Shown here one piece after another: positions 50,473-59,307 of a stretch of DNA of 64,000 nt (position 1 is the first letter of the stretch; the number at the start of each line of letters is the position of its first letter). The DNA is taken from positions 558,001 through 622,000 of the forward strand of contig JHVP01000001.1 in NCBI GenBank assembly GCA_000620205.1, written 5' to 3'. Origin of the DNA: Geodermatophilaceae bacterium URHA0031. Lineage in GTDB: Bacteria; Actinomycetota; Actinomycetes; Mycobacteriales; Geodermatophilaceae. Made by a program: the position numbers and the translations under genes. The notes beneath the pieces were generated by a model, which made no database searches, was not told the DNA's origin, and saw only the letters and a program-made list of their open reading frames with translations.

Positions 50473-51818
50473 CGGATGCCTCCTGCGGCGAGCCGGTCCC
50501 AGAGCGCGGCCCAGGCGCGCATGCCCTCGCCGATCCGGGCGATGCGCATGAACTCGTTGGGTGCGTGGTGCTTCTCGTCGGCGGTGGCGAAGGAGAAGAA
50601 CAACGTCTTGGCGCCCAGCGCCGACTCGAACAGCGTGGTCGCCGGCAGGGTCCCGGCGATCACCGCGAGCAGCACCTCCTGACCCGGGTAGACCTCCGCC
50701 AGCGCCTCCCGGGCGGCCACCACCGCCGGGTGGTCGGGCTCGATCCGGTAGGCGGGCACCCGCCCCGGGTCGGCCCGCACCTCGACCCGCACCCCGGGGA
50801 CGGCGACCGCGGCGACGTGCGCGGTGATCGCGGCGACCACCCGGTCGGGGTCCTGCCGGCCGACCAGCCGGCAGGACACGTGCCCGACGGCGCGGTGCGG
50901 GATGACGGTGTATCTGCCGCCGGCGGTGATGCCGTTGACCTCCAGCGTCGGCCGCTCCCACAGCCGCGCCAGCGTGGAGTAGCCGGCCTCGCCGAACAGC
51001 TCCGGCGCGCCGACGGCGGCCCGGTAGTCCTCGTCGTCGAAGTCGACGGCGTCGATCTCCGCCCGGCGCTCCGGGGACAGCTCGTCCACCCCGTCGGCGA
51101 AGCCGGCCACCGCCACGGCGCCGTCCGCCGTGTGCAGCGACGCCAGGATGGTGGCCAGCGCGTGCACCGGGTTGGCCACGGTCCCGCCGTAGCGGCCCGA
51201 GTGCAGGTCCTCGGCCGCCCCGGTGACGACGACGTCGAGGGCGACCAGGCCCTTGGACGCGATCGAGATCGACGGCTCGGTGGGCCGCCACATGGCCCCG
51301 TCGGCGGAGATGACCAGGTCGGCCGCGAGCTCGGCGGCGTGCGCGCGCACGTAGGCGGGCAGGTGCGGGCTGCCGATCTCCTCCTCCCCCTCCAGCAGGA
51401 ACCGCACGTTCAGCGGCAGCGCGCCACGCTGGGCGAGCATCGTCCGGGCCATCTCCAGCACCAGCAGGACCGGTCCCTTGTCGTCGGTCACCCCGCGGCC
51501 GCGCAGCACGTCCCCGTCGACGACCAGCTCGAACGGCGGCGTCCCCCACTCGGCGAGGTCGCCGGTGGGCTGCACGTCGTAGTGGCCGTAGACCAGGACC
51601 GTCGGGGCGCCGGGGGCGCCGAGCCAGTCCGCGCGCACCACCGGGAAGCCGTCGGTCTCCTCGACCCGGCCGTCGGCCCAGTCCAGCCGGCCGGCCAGCC
51701 ACTCCGCGGCCGCCCGCATCGTCGCCACCGGCGCGCTCCGGCTGTCGCTGGGGATCGCCACGTACTCGGCGAGGTCGGCCAGGAAGCCGGGCGGCAGGGC
51801 GTCGACGGCAGCGGTCAT
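50469..51818 (-). CDS. M20 family dipeptidase
   Basis: 449-aa di-zinc peptidase. YGHYDVQP (His79, Asp81), RGVTDDKG, the catalytic EGEEEIGS and late HHAPNE carry the full metal set. It resembles carnosinase-like/CPG2-like cytosolic dipeptidases. The lid domain holds the substrate-binding segment DLHSGRYGG. ATG 51818 overlaps the methylaspartate ammonia-lyase stop, so peptide cleavage and amino-acid deamination are co-translated. Confidence 0.9.
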   Translation of the reverse strand: MTAAVDALPPGFLADLAEYVAIPSDSRSAPVATMRAAAEWLAGRLDWADGRVEETDGFPVVRADWLGAPGAPTVLVYGHYDVQPTGDLAEWGTPPFELVVDGDVLRGRGVTDDKGPVLLVLEMARTMLAQRGALPLNVRFLLEGEEEIGSPHLPAYVRAHAAELAADLVISADGAMWRPTEPSISIASKGLVALDVVVTGAAEDLHSGRYGGTVANPVHALATILASLHTADGAVAVAGFADGVDELSPERRAEIDAVDFDDEDYRAAVGAPELFGEAGYSTLARLWERPTLEVNGITAGGRYTVIPHRAVGHVSCRLVGRQDPDRVVAAITAHVAAVAVPGVRVEVRADPGRVPAYRIEPDHPAVVAAREALAEVYPGQEVLLAVIAGTLPATTLFESALGAKTLFFSFATADEKHHAPNEFMRIARIGEGMRAWAALWDRLAAGGIR

Positions 51819-53083
51819 CGGGAGCTCTCCTCAGCGGTGCGGCGGGCCGCGGCGAGCGCCGCGGTCCGGGCCATCTCGTTGCCGACGACCATCAGGCCCT
51901 CGTCCACGCCCATCCCGGGCTTGGCCAGCACCTGGGCGGCCTCGCACGCCATGGCGACGTGCGCGGTCACCTGCGCCGACCGGTCGGTCTCGGTGCAGGT
52001 GCCGCCGCAGAACGCCTCCAGCCCGGCGTCGCGGACCAGCAGCAGCGCCTCGACGGTGTCGGTGAGCGAGCCCAGGTCCGGGGTCTTCACGTGCACCACG
52101 TCCGCCGCGCCCGCGGCGACGAAGGCCCGGACGTCGTCCAGGGTGTTGCACCACTCGTCGACGACGACCCGCACGCCGCTGCCCAGCGCGGCGAGCTCGG
52201 CGCGCAGCTGCGCGCAGGCCTCGAGCTGGCCGGCCCGGCTGCCGCCGTCGACCGGGTGCTCGACGGCCAGGTCGAACGGCGCGCACAGCTCGCCGAGCCG
52301 GGCCAGGTAGCCGGCCACGGCGCGGACGTCGCCGTCGAAGAGCAGGCCCGGGGTGCCGTAGGTGTCCACGTGCAGCCGCGGCCGGTACCCGCCGTCCGGG
52401 CGGAGCCGGCCGATCCGGGCGACCAGCCACCGCAGGTAGTCGGCCAGCCCCTCCCCCGCCGGGCCGAGGTCCGCCGGGGAGGCGAACAGGCCGTGCGGCA
52501 GGACGTCGACGCCGCGCAGCACCATCTTCTCGGCGTTGCCGTACCGGTCGTCGCCGGACTGCGCGTACAGCGGGACCGGCCGCAGCGGGGCGCCGGTGCG
52601 GTACTCGTCGCGGACGACCTCGGCCATCGTCACCCGGGCCGCGCGGCCGGCGGCGGCGAGCACGGCCTGGCTGATGCCGTAGCGGAGGGCGGTGTGCAGC
52701 CGCCCGGCGCCGGTCTCCACCGCGTCGAGCTCCTCGGCCAACGCCCTGAAGCCGGTGACCTCCCGGCCGACCAGCCGGGGGGCGACGTGGCTGAGCACGT
52801 CCTCCCGGCCGCGGGACGCGGAGAAGACCGGGTCGCGCCCGGCGGCGCCGGCGTACTGCACGGCGGCGCAGTCGCCGAACTCGACCGAGCCGTCGTCGAG
52901 CACCAGCAGCACCGACAGGGCCTCGGCCGGCTGCCGGACCGTTCTGAACCCGGGGGTCAGCGGCGGCCCGGCGTAACCGAAGCCGTCGCGCACCGCCCCG
53001 GCCCGGACGGCCGCCTGGTCGTCGGTGAAGAAGCCGCCGCGGACCGGGACGGCGAGCACCTCGGCGATCCGCGGCAGCCCCAC
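51815..53083 (-). CDS. 3-methylaspartate ammonia-lyase
   Basis: 422-aa enolase-superfamily lyase that eliminates ammonia from 3-methylaspartate to give mesaconate. Family stretches: FFTDDQAAVRAGAVRDGFGY, LPHGLF (His of the known His194 motif), metal Asp/Glu in VDTYGT, VEHPVD and VDEWCN, the catalytic Lys in HVKTPDLG (near 333), and CGGTCTETDRSA and AKPGMGVDEG. All catalytic residues appear intact. No glutamate mutase genes are in the window, so the methylaspartate must come from elsewhere. GTG 53083. Confidence 0.92.
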   Translation of the reverse strand: MGLPRIAEVLAVPVRGGFFTDDQAAVRAGAVRDGFGYAGPPLTPGFRTVRQPAEALSVLLVLDDGSVEFGDCAAVQYAGAAGRDPVFSASRGREDVLSHVAPRLVGREVTGFRALAEELDAVETGAGRLHTALRYGISQAVLAAAGRAARVTMAEVVRDEYRTGAPLRPVPLYAQSGDDRYGNAEKMVLRGVDVLPHGLFASPADLGPAGEGLADYLRWLVARIGRLRPDGGYRPRLHVDTYGTPGLLFDGDVRAVAGYLARLGELCAPFDLAVEHPVDGGSRAGQLEACAQLRAELAALGSGVRVVVDEWCNTLDDVRAFVAAGAADVVHVKTPDLGSLTDTVEALLLVRDAGLEAFCGGTCTETDRSAQVTAHVAMACEAAQVLAKPGMGVDEGLMVVGNEMARTAALAAARRTAEESSR

Positions 53084-53084
53084 C

Positions 53085-54131
53085 TCAGCCGGCCAGCATC
53101 GTCTTGATCGAGCGCCGCTCGTCCATGGCCGCGTAGCCCTCGGCGACCTGCGCCAGCGGCAGGGTCAGGTCGAAGACCGCGCCCGGGTCGAGCCGGCCGT
53201 CCATCACCCGCCCGATGAGGTCGGGCAGGTACCTGCGCACCGGGGCGATCCCGGCGCTGACCGACAGGTGGTTCCGCACGACCGGGAACAGCGGGATCTC
53301 CGGCGAGGTGTGCGGCACCCCGACCGCGCCCACGCTGCCGCCGACCCGGGCCATGCCCAGCGCCATCTCCCAGGACTGCGGGGTGCCGACCGCCTCGACG
53401 ACGTGCCGGACGCCCCGCCCGCCGGTCAGCTCGCGGACGGCGGCGATGCCCTCCTCGCCGCGCTCGGCGATGACGTCGGTGGCGCCGAAGGTGCGGCCGA
53501 GCGCGGCCCGGTCCTCGTGCCGGCTCATCAGCACGACGCGCTCGGCGCCCAGCACCGCGCGGGCCCCGAGCACCGCGCACAGCCCGACCGCGCCGTCGCC
53601 GATCACCGCGACGGTCGAGCCCTGCTCGACCCCCGCCAGCACGGCCCCGTGCAGCCCGGTGGCCATCACGTCCGACAGCGTCAGCAGCGCCGGCAGCAGC
53701 GCGTCGTCGACGCCGTCCGGGCCGCCCGGGACGGTGACCAGCGTGCCGTCGGCGTGAGGCACCCGCACCGCCTCGCCCTGCCCGCCGTCCGACCCGGGGG
53801 CGCCGAAGCCGCCGCCGTTGTCGCAGCGGGTCTGCACGCCGTCCTGGCAGGCCGGGCAGGTGTTGTCCGACCAGGCGAACGGGGCGACGACGAGGTCGCC
53901 GGGGCGCACCGTGGTGACCTCGGCGCCGACGTCGGTGACCACGCCGATGAACTCGTGCCCGGTCCGGGAGCCGGCGGCGCGGTCGATGATCCCGCGGTAG
54001 GACCACAGGTCCGATCCGCAGATGCAGGAGCGGAGGACCCGGACGACGGCGTCGGTGGGCTCGACGAGGGCGGCGTCCGGGACGTCCTCGACGGTGACGG
54101 TCCCGGCGGCCTGGTAGACGGCGGCGCGCAT
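53085..54131 (-). CDS. Zinc-dependent alcohol dehydrogenase (MDR family)
   Basis: 348 aa. Catalytic zinc Cys in SCICGSDLW and His in GHEFIGVV; the structural zinc loop reads TCPACQDGVQTRC. The Rossmann motif VIGDGAVGL binds NAD(P). Likely oxidises an alcohol or reduces an aldehyde released in the pathway. ATG 54131 overlaps the upstream stop by one base (TGATG). The true substrate is unknown. Confidence 0.9.
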   Translation of the reverse strand: MRAAVYQAAGTVTVEDVPDAALVEPTDAVVRVLRSCICGSDLWSYRGIIDRAAGSRTGHEFIGVVTDVGAEVTTVRPGDLVVAPFAWSDNTCPACQDGVQTRCDNGGGFGAPGSDGGQGEAVRVPHADGTLVTVPGGPDGVDDALLPALLTLSDVMATGLHGAVLAGVEQGSTVAVIGDGAVGLCAVLGARAVLGAERVVLMSRHEDRAALGRTFGATDVIAERGEEGIAAVRELTGGRGVRHVVEAVGTPQSWEMALGMARVGGSVGAVGVPHTSPEIPLFPVVRNHLSVSAGIAPVRRYLPDLIGRVMDGRLDPGAVFDLTLPLAQVAEGYAAMDERRSIKTMLAG

Positions 54132-55108
54132 CAGTGGCTCTCCTGCTCGGTGGTGGGGAGGGCGGCGGCGAAGGCGGCGAGCTCGTCGAGGTTGGCCACC
54201 TCGTTGACCCGCCGGCCGTCCTCGATGTCGTGGACCAGCTCGCCGATCTTGCTGAAGATCGGCCCGTCCAGGTCGCGCAGCATGCTGTCGATCTCGGTCT
54301 TCCGCTTCCGGACGACGAGGTCGCGGTAGATGCCGCTGTACTGCTTGGCGCTGCGCCGGTTGAACGCGGCCAGCCGGTCCAGCGAGCCCTCCAGGTCGGC
54401 GGGGTCGAAGCCGTCGAAGCTCTCCACCGGCACCGGCGCCTGGGCCAGCACCTCGCGGGCGAGCGCGACCATCAGCGGCTGGTACTCCGGCCGCTCGAGG
54501 CTCTCGGCGATGGTCAGGTCGGAGACCGCGCCGGCCCACAGCATCGCGCCGTAGGCCTCCTTGCCCCACAGGTAGCCGAGCACGTTGCCGGTCGGCTGGG
54601 CGTAGGGCAGCAGCTCGGCCAGCTCGCGCACCCGCGGGGTGATCGCGCCACCGGCCAGTTCGCCGACGTGGAAGGCGGCGACGTTGCCCTGGACGATCCG
54701 GCCGGGGCCGAGGTAGTCGGCGCCGACGTTGATGAAGCTGGAGACCACCCGGTCGGCGCCCAGGGCCTCGACCAGCACGTCGGCGGTGAGCCCGTTCTGC
54801 ACGGTGAGCACGTAGCCGTCGGGTGCCAGCCGGTCGCGCAGCAGCTCGGCGGCGGCCGGGGTGTGGTGGCTCTTCACCGCCACGATCGCCCGGTCGATCC
54901 GGTCGGGCAGCCCGTCGGGGGTGACCGCGGGGACCGCGACGGTGAACTCCTCGACCGGGCCCTCGATGGACAGGCCGTGCTCCCGGATGGCGGCGACGTG
55001 CTCGGCGTCGACGTCGCAGAGCAGCACGTCGTGCCCGGCGCGGGCCATGTGCGCGCCGAGCGTGCCGCCGATGGCGCCGGCGCCGATGACCACGAGCGGC
55101 GAGCTCAT
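54131..55108 (-). CDS. Ketopantoate reductase (PanE/ApbA) family enzyme
   Basis: 325-aa NADPH-dependent 2-keto/2-hydroxy acid reductase-like protein. VVIGAGAIGGTLGAHMA near the N-terminus binds NADP; VAVKSHH and TVQNGL, then the helical domain with LWGKEAYGAMLW carrying the conserved Lys, follow. It is probably not pantothenate synthesis, given its place between peptidase genes; a 2-keto acid from amino-acid breakdown is more likely. ATG 55108 overlaps the hydrolase stop. Confidence 0.85.
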   Translation of the reverse strand: MSSPLVVIGAGAIGGTLGAHMARAGHDVLLCDVDAEHVAAIREHGLSIEGPVEEFTVAVPAVTPDGLPDRIDRAIVAVKSHHTPAAAELLRDRLAPDGYVLTVQNGLTADVLVEALGADRVVSSFINVGADYLGPGRIVQGNVAAFHVGELAGGAITPRVRELAELLPYAQPTGNVLGYLWGKEAYGAMLWAGAVSDLTIAESLERPEYQPLMVALAREVLAQAPVPVESFDGFDPADLEGSLDRLAAFNRRSAKQYSGIYRDLVVRKRKTEIDSMLRDLDGPIFSKIGELVHDIEDGRRVNEVANLDELAAFAAALPTTEQESH

Positions 55109-55956
55109 GCGCTCACCTGCGCGGGCACGACCCGGTCGAGGAACCCGCGCAGCGTGGCCTGGAACAGCTCGCGCTCCTCGTTCTGCGGCGAGTGCCCGGA
55201 GTTCTCGAACACCACCAGCTCGGCGTGCGGCAGCAGCGACGCGATGGTCTCCGAGGAGCTGACCGGGGTGACCCAGTCGTACCGGCCGACGGTGACCAGC
55301 GTCGGGGCGGTCACCGCGGGCAGGTCGGCCGTGAGGTCGTAGCTGCCCCAGTTGTGCTGGAAGCACCAGTTGTGCGCCTCGTGCCGGTAGTACCCGGCCT
55401 CCACCGCCGCCGCGGACCGCTCCGGGTCGTAGTGCTTGTCGTAGAGCGGGATGAGCTCGCTCCACAGCTGCTTGAGGTCCGCGTCGTCCCGGGTCTCGCC
55501 GTGCCAGTAGCGGTTGAACCGCTCCCAGTCGATCTCCACCCGGTCCTGGTTGCGGGCGTTCTCGAACGCCAGCTCCAGGTTCGAGCCGTCCGCGGAGGTG
55601 TCCCGCAGCACGATCGCCGACACCCGGTCGGGGTACCGGACGGCGTACTCCAGGGCGATGAAGCCGCCGTAGGAGCCGCCGGCCACCACGATCTGCTCCG
55701 CGCCCGCCCACTCGCGCAGGCCCTCCACGTCGGCGGCCCACTGCTCGTGCGAGTAGGGCGGGATGCCCTCGGAGAGCCCGCAGCCGCGGGCGTCGAACAC
55801 GATCACCCGGAACCGGTCGGCGAGCGTGCCGAAGGTCGCCTTGGGCTCGGCCAGGGAGCCGATGCCCCCGCCACCGTGGTGGGCGATGAGGACGGGTGCG
55901 TCCTCGGGCCCGAGCACCTCGACGTTCAGCCGGCAGCCGTTGATGGTCACGTCCAC
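55105..55956 (-). CDS. Alpha/beta hydrolase (proline iminopeptidase-like)
   Basis: 283 aa. Nucleophile Ser95 in VAGGSYGGF, oxyanion loop HHGGGGIGS, Asp in TVGRYDWVTP, and His in NSGHSPQNEE. The cap and HNWCFQHNW segment resemble proline iminopeptidases. It could release N-terminal residues or hydrolyse an ester or amide in the pathway. GTG 55956 overlaps the DUF885 stop by 10 bp. Confidence 0.87.
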   Translation of the reverse strand: MDVTINGCRLNVEVLGPEDAPVLIAHHGGGGIGSLAEPKATFGTLADRFRVIVFDARGCGLSEGIPPYSHEQWAADVEGLREWAGAEQIVVAGGSYGGFIALEYAVRYPDRVSAIVLRDTSADGSNLELAFENARNQDRVEIDWERFNRYWHGETRDDADLKQLWSELIPLYDKHYDPERSAAAVEAGYYRHEAHNWCFQHNWGSYDLTADLPAVTAPTLVTVGRYDWVTPVSSSETIASLLPHAELVVFENSGHSPQNEERELFQATLRGFLDRVVPAQVSA

Positions 55957-57656
55957 GTGGACGCCTCCTCAGGAGTTCGGGCGCCCGCGGTCCAGCGGGC
56001 GACGGTCTGGTCGAGCACGGGCAGCGGCAGCGCGCCGCTGCCGAGCACCACGCCGTGGAAGGCCCGCAGGTCGAACCGGTCGCCGAGTTCCGCGCGGGCG
56101 CGCTCGCGGAGCCGGACGATCTCGCGCTTGCCGACCACGTAGGCCAGCGCCTGGCCGGGCCAGCAGATGTAGCGGTCGACCTCGCTGGTGACGTGCTCGC
56201 GGGTGGTGGCGGTGTGCTCGTACATGAACTCGATGGCGCGGGAGCGGGACCAGCCGAAGGCGTGCACCCCGGTGTCCACGACCAGCCGGCAGGCGCGCAG
56301 CGAGGCGAACGACAGCATGCCCAGCAGCGCGACGTCGCCGCTGTACAGGCCCATCTCCTCGGCGAGCTGCTCGGCGTAGAGCCCCCAGCCCTCGTTGAAG
56401 CTGCACGCCTCGACGTCCAGGTGCTGCCGGTATCGCGGCAGGTCCAGCGTCTGCGCGGTGGCCAGCTGCAGGTGGTGGCCGGGGACCGACTCGTGGAAGG
56501 CCAGCGCCTCGTACTCGAACCGGAAGCGCTCGGTGGGGTGGGTGGTCTGCAGGCAGTGCGCGCCCGGGCGGCTGCCGTCCACGGCGGGCGGCCGGTAGTA
56601 GGCCAGCGCGGCACCCTCGGCGTCCAACGGGTCGATCTCCTCGATGACGCACGGCGGGATGTCGTGACGCGGGAACCAGGCGTCCTGCGCCGCCTGCGCA
56701 CGCTGCAGGGCCTGCTCGGCGACGTCGACGATCTGCGCGCTGGTCTCGAAGCGCAGCGACAGGTCGCTGCGCAGCCGCTCGGCGATGGCCGGGAAGTCAC
56801 CGACGCCGAGGGCGCGGCGGCCGATCTCCAGCCAGCGCGGCCGCAGCTCGGCGAGGGTGTCCAGCCCGATCTGGTGGATCTCGGCGGGGGTCAGCTCGGT
56901 GGTGGTGTGCCGGGCGACGGCGTCCGCGTAACCCTCGGCCCCGCCAGGGATCGCGCTGATGCCGACCCGGTCGTCGGGGCGGGCGACCGGCAGCAGCTCG
57001 GTGCGCAGCCGCTCGGCCAGCGCGGCCATCGCCGGGCGGACGGCGGAGCGCAGCGTCTCCCGGGCCCGCTCGCGCACCGCCGGGTCGGCGGAGGCGGTCG
57101 GCGCGAGCAGCGCGTCGTCGTCGAGGTCCCGGCCGAGGTGGCCGGTCAGCTGGCCGAGGGCGTGCTGCACGCCCAGCGCCGTCGGGGTGCGCCCGTCGGC
57201 GGCCTCCTGCGCGTACCGCTCCCCCAGCGCGGCGAGGAACGGGCCGATGCCGGCCAGCCGCTCCTCGTAGCGCCGGGCGCCGTCGGGGTCGGCGATGGTC
57301 ATCGCCGGGACCGCCTGGAACACCAGGCCCTGCCGGCTGACGTAGCCCTTCGCCGAGGCGTTGGCCGCCCACAGCGAGTGGTGCGCGTCCCGGCCGGCGC
57401 CGCGGGAGAGGACCGTGAGCACCGCGTGGTCGACCTGCCCCGCCGCGTCGAGCTGCGCGGTGTCCAGCGCCGCGAGCTCGGCGTCGATCGCGGCGAAGTC
57501 GGCGGCGGCGGCCTCGCTCGCGGCCCGGCTGGGGTCGCCGGCCAGGGCGTCGAACTCGGTGAGGCCGAGCAGCGTCGCGTTGTAGGGGTCGTAGCTGTGC
57601 TGCGTGCGGAAGTACCGCTCACCGAGCTCGGTGAGTCGGGCTGCTTCGTCGGGCAT
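55947..57656 (-). CDS. DUF885 family putative metallopeptidase
   Basis: 569-aa helical protein of the DUF885 (M3-like gluzincin) group. The zinc-type motif HESVPGHH lies at 388-395, followed by a glutamate-rich EACSFNEGWGLYAEQ region expected to supply the third ligand. Cytoplasmic, no signal peptide. Family members are predicted peptidases. It follows the SDR gene by 14 bp in the same direction. Confidence 0.83.
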   Translation of the reverse strand: MPDEAARLTELGERYFRTQHSYDPYNATLLGLTEFDALAGDPSRAASEAAAADFAAIDAELAALDTAQLDAAGQVDHAVLTVLSRGAGRDAHHSLWAANASAKGYVSRQGLVFQAVPAMTIADPDGARRYEERLAGIGPFLAALGERYAQEAADGRTPTALGVQHALGQLTGHLGRDLDDDALLAPTASADPAVRERARETLRSAVRPAMAALAERLRTELLPVARPDDRVGISAIPGGAEGYADAVARHTTTELTPAEIHQIGLDTLAELRPRWLEIGRRALGVGDFPAIAERLRSDLSLRFETSAQIVDVAEQALQRAQAAQDAWFPRHDIPPCVIEEIDPLDAEGAALAYYRPPAVDGSRPGAHCLQTTHPTERFRFEYEALAFHESVPGHHLQLATAQTLDLPRYRQHLDVEACSFNEGWGLYAEQLAEEMGLYSGDVALLGMLSFASLRACRLVVDTGVHAFGWSRSRAIEFMYEHTATTREHVTSEVDRYICWPGQALAYVVGKREIVRLRERARAELGDRFDLRAFHGVVLGSGALPLPVLDQTVARWTAGARTPEEASTWT

Positions 57657-57670
57657 GGGATCCGATCCGG

Positions 57671-58369
57671 TCAGAAGAGGCTGTGGCCGCCGTCGATGGA
57701 CAGCGTCTGGCCGCTGACCCAGCCGGCCGAGGGGACGGCGAAGAACAGCACCCCGCGGGCGATGTCCTGCGGTGTGCCGGTGGCCCGGACGGCGATCTTC
57801 TCCAGCAGCGCCTGCTGTCCGTCGGGGCCGTAGCCGTCCCACTGCGCCTGGGTGGTGGGGTTGGAGAGCACGAAGCCCGGCGCGATGCAGTTGACGGTGA
57901 TGCCGAACGGGCCGAGCTCGTGCGCCAGCTGCCGGGTGAAGCCGATCTGCGCGGCCTTCGCCGAGGCGTAGGCCTGGATGCCGGTGAGGCTCACGCTGCG
58001 CCCGGCGCCGGAGGAGATCGTGACGATCCGCCCGTACCGCCGGCGCTTCATGCTGCGGGCGGCGGCCCGGGTGCAGTTCAGCGTCGTGCGCAGGTTGGCG
58101 TCGACGACGGCGTCCCAGGCGGCGTCGGTGAGCTCGTCGATCGGGGTGTGCGTCTGCCCGGTGACCCCGCCGGCGTTGTTCACCAGCACGTCGACGTCCC
58201 CGACCGAGGCGAAGAACTCCTCGACCGCGGCGGAGACCGACAGGTCCACGGTGTCCTTGTCGACCTCGTGCACCCTCGCCCCGGCGTCCCGCACGGTGCG
58301 GGCGATCGCCTGCCCGATGCCCTGCGCCGTCCCGGTGACGACGGCGACCTGCCCGTCCAGCTCTCCCAC
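57671..58369 (-). CDS. Short-chain dehydrogenase, FabG-like
   Basis: 232-aa classical SDR. TGTAQGIG at 13-20, VLVNNAGG near 60, Ser in TISSGAG and the pair in YASAK near 134-138 are present, and the C-terminal VSGQTLSIDGGHSLF is typical of the FabG type. Probably oxidises a hydroxyl of a pathway intermediate. GTG 58369, 3 bp after the RpiR gene stop. Confidence 0.9.
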   Translation of the reverse strand: MGELDGQVAVVTGTAQGIGQAIARTVRDAGARVHEVDKDTVDLSVSAAVEEFFASVGDVDVLVNNAGGVTGQTHTPIDELTDAAWDAVVDANLRTTLNCTRAAARSMKRRRYGRIVTISSGAGRSVSLTGIQAYASAKAAQIGFTRQLAHELGPFGITVNCIAPGFVLSNPTTQAQWDGYGPDGQQALLEKIAVRATGTPQDIARGVLFFAVPSAGWVSGQTLSIDGGHSLF

Positions 58370-58372
58370 GTC

Positions 58373-59281
58373 TCAGTCCTCGGTCTCGGGGTCGTCGGTC
58401 TCGTCCACGTCGTCGGTCGGGGCCACCGGACCGGCGCGGAAGGCGCGGTGGATGAGCACCGACTCCTCCCACTGCCGCATCCGCTCCAGCCCGGCGGTGC
58501 CGACCCGCTGGAAGACCCCCTCGACCAGCGCCTCGACCAGCACGACGAGGCCGGCGAAGGAGTCGAAGGGCACGCCGTCCACGGCGATCGGCAGCACCAC
58601 GTCGGCGTCGTCGGCGGCCGGGGAGAGCTCCTCGTCGGTGATGACCAGCACCGCGGCGCCCTGCTGCTTGGCCAGCGCGGCCAGCCGCTTGGCCGGCAGC
58701 TCGTGCCGGCGGAGGTCGAAGATGACCGCGACCGAGTCCCGGCCCATCGACAGGTAGCTGCCGATGTCCCGGCCCAGCGGCTCGGTGGCCAGCACCACGC
58801 CGGGCACCAGCTGGTCCAGCTGCAGCACCAGGATCTGGCCGACGTAGCGGGAGAAGTAGCCACCGCTGACGACGATGCTGCGGGCCGGGCCGGCCAGCAT
58901 CGCCACCGCGGCGTCGAACTCGCTCGGCGGCACGGTGGCGGTGAGCCGCTCGACCAGGCCGAGCCGCTGGGCGATCGACCGCTGGAACAGCGTCCCGTCG
59001 CCCTCGCCGGTGAGCCGGTCCGCGGCCCGGCGGACCGGCGCGTTCAGCTGCTGGGAGATCTCCTCGTGCAGCAGCTGCTGGAAGTCCGGGTAGCTGCCGA
59101 TGCCCAGCCGCGCGACCAGCCGCAGCACGGTCGGCGTGCTCGTCCCGGCGGCCCGGGCCAGGGTGGCCGCGCTGGCCAGCCCCGCGCTCGGGTAGTTGGC
59201 CAGCAGCGAGCGGGCCACCTTCTTCTCCGCCGGTGTGAGCTCGTCCATCCGGGCGAACACGTCGTCCCTGATCTGCGTCAT
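58373..59281 (-). CDS. RpiR/MurR family regulator with SIS domain
   Basis: 302 aa. N-terminal RpiR HTH (about 1-77): LTPAEKKVARSLLANYPSAG and TSTPTVLRLVARLGIGSYPDFQ. The SIS domain (about 110-260) binds a phosphosugar or other ligand: IVVSGGYFSRYVG and VVITDEELSPAADDADV-like stretches. It is the only regulator in the peptide cluster and probably controls it, lying between transporter/peptidase genes and the enzyme genes. Confidence 0.9.
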   Translation of the reverse strand: MTQIRDDVFARMDELTPAEKKVARSLLANYPSAGLASAATLARAAGTSTPTVLRLVARLGIGSYPDFQQLLHEEISQQLNAPVRRAADRLTGEGDGTLFQRSIAQRLGLVERLTATVPPSEFDAAVAMLAGPARSIVVSGGYFSRYVGQILVLQLDQLVPGVVLATEPLGRDIGSYLSMGRDSVAVIFDLRRHELPAKRLAALAKQQGAAVLVITDEELSPAADDADVVLPIAVDGVPFDSFAGLVVLVEALVEGVFQRVGTAGLERMRQWEESVLIHRAFRAGPVAPTDDVDETDDPETED

Positions 59282-59307
59282 GCGCGGTGCCCCCGTCCCC
59301 GCCCGGC

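Noticed and set aside
54131-55108. panE for pantothenate synthesis
   Set aside because: The fold matches, but no other pantothenate gene is adjacent and the gene is embedded in a peptidase operon, so a symbol was not assigned.
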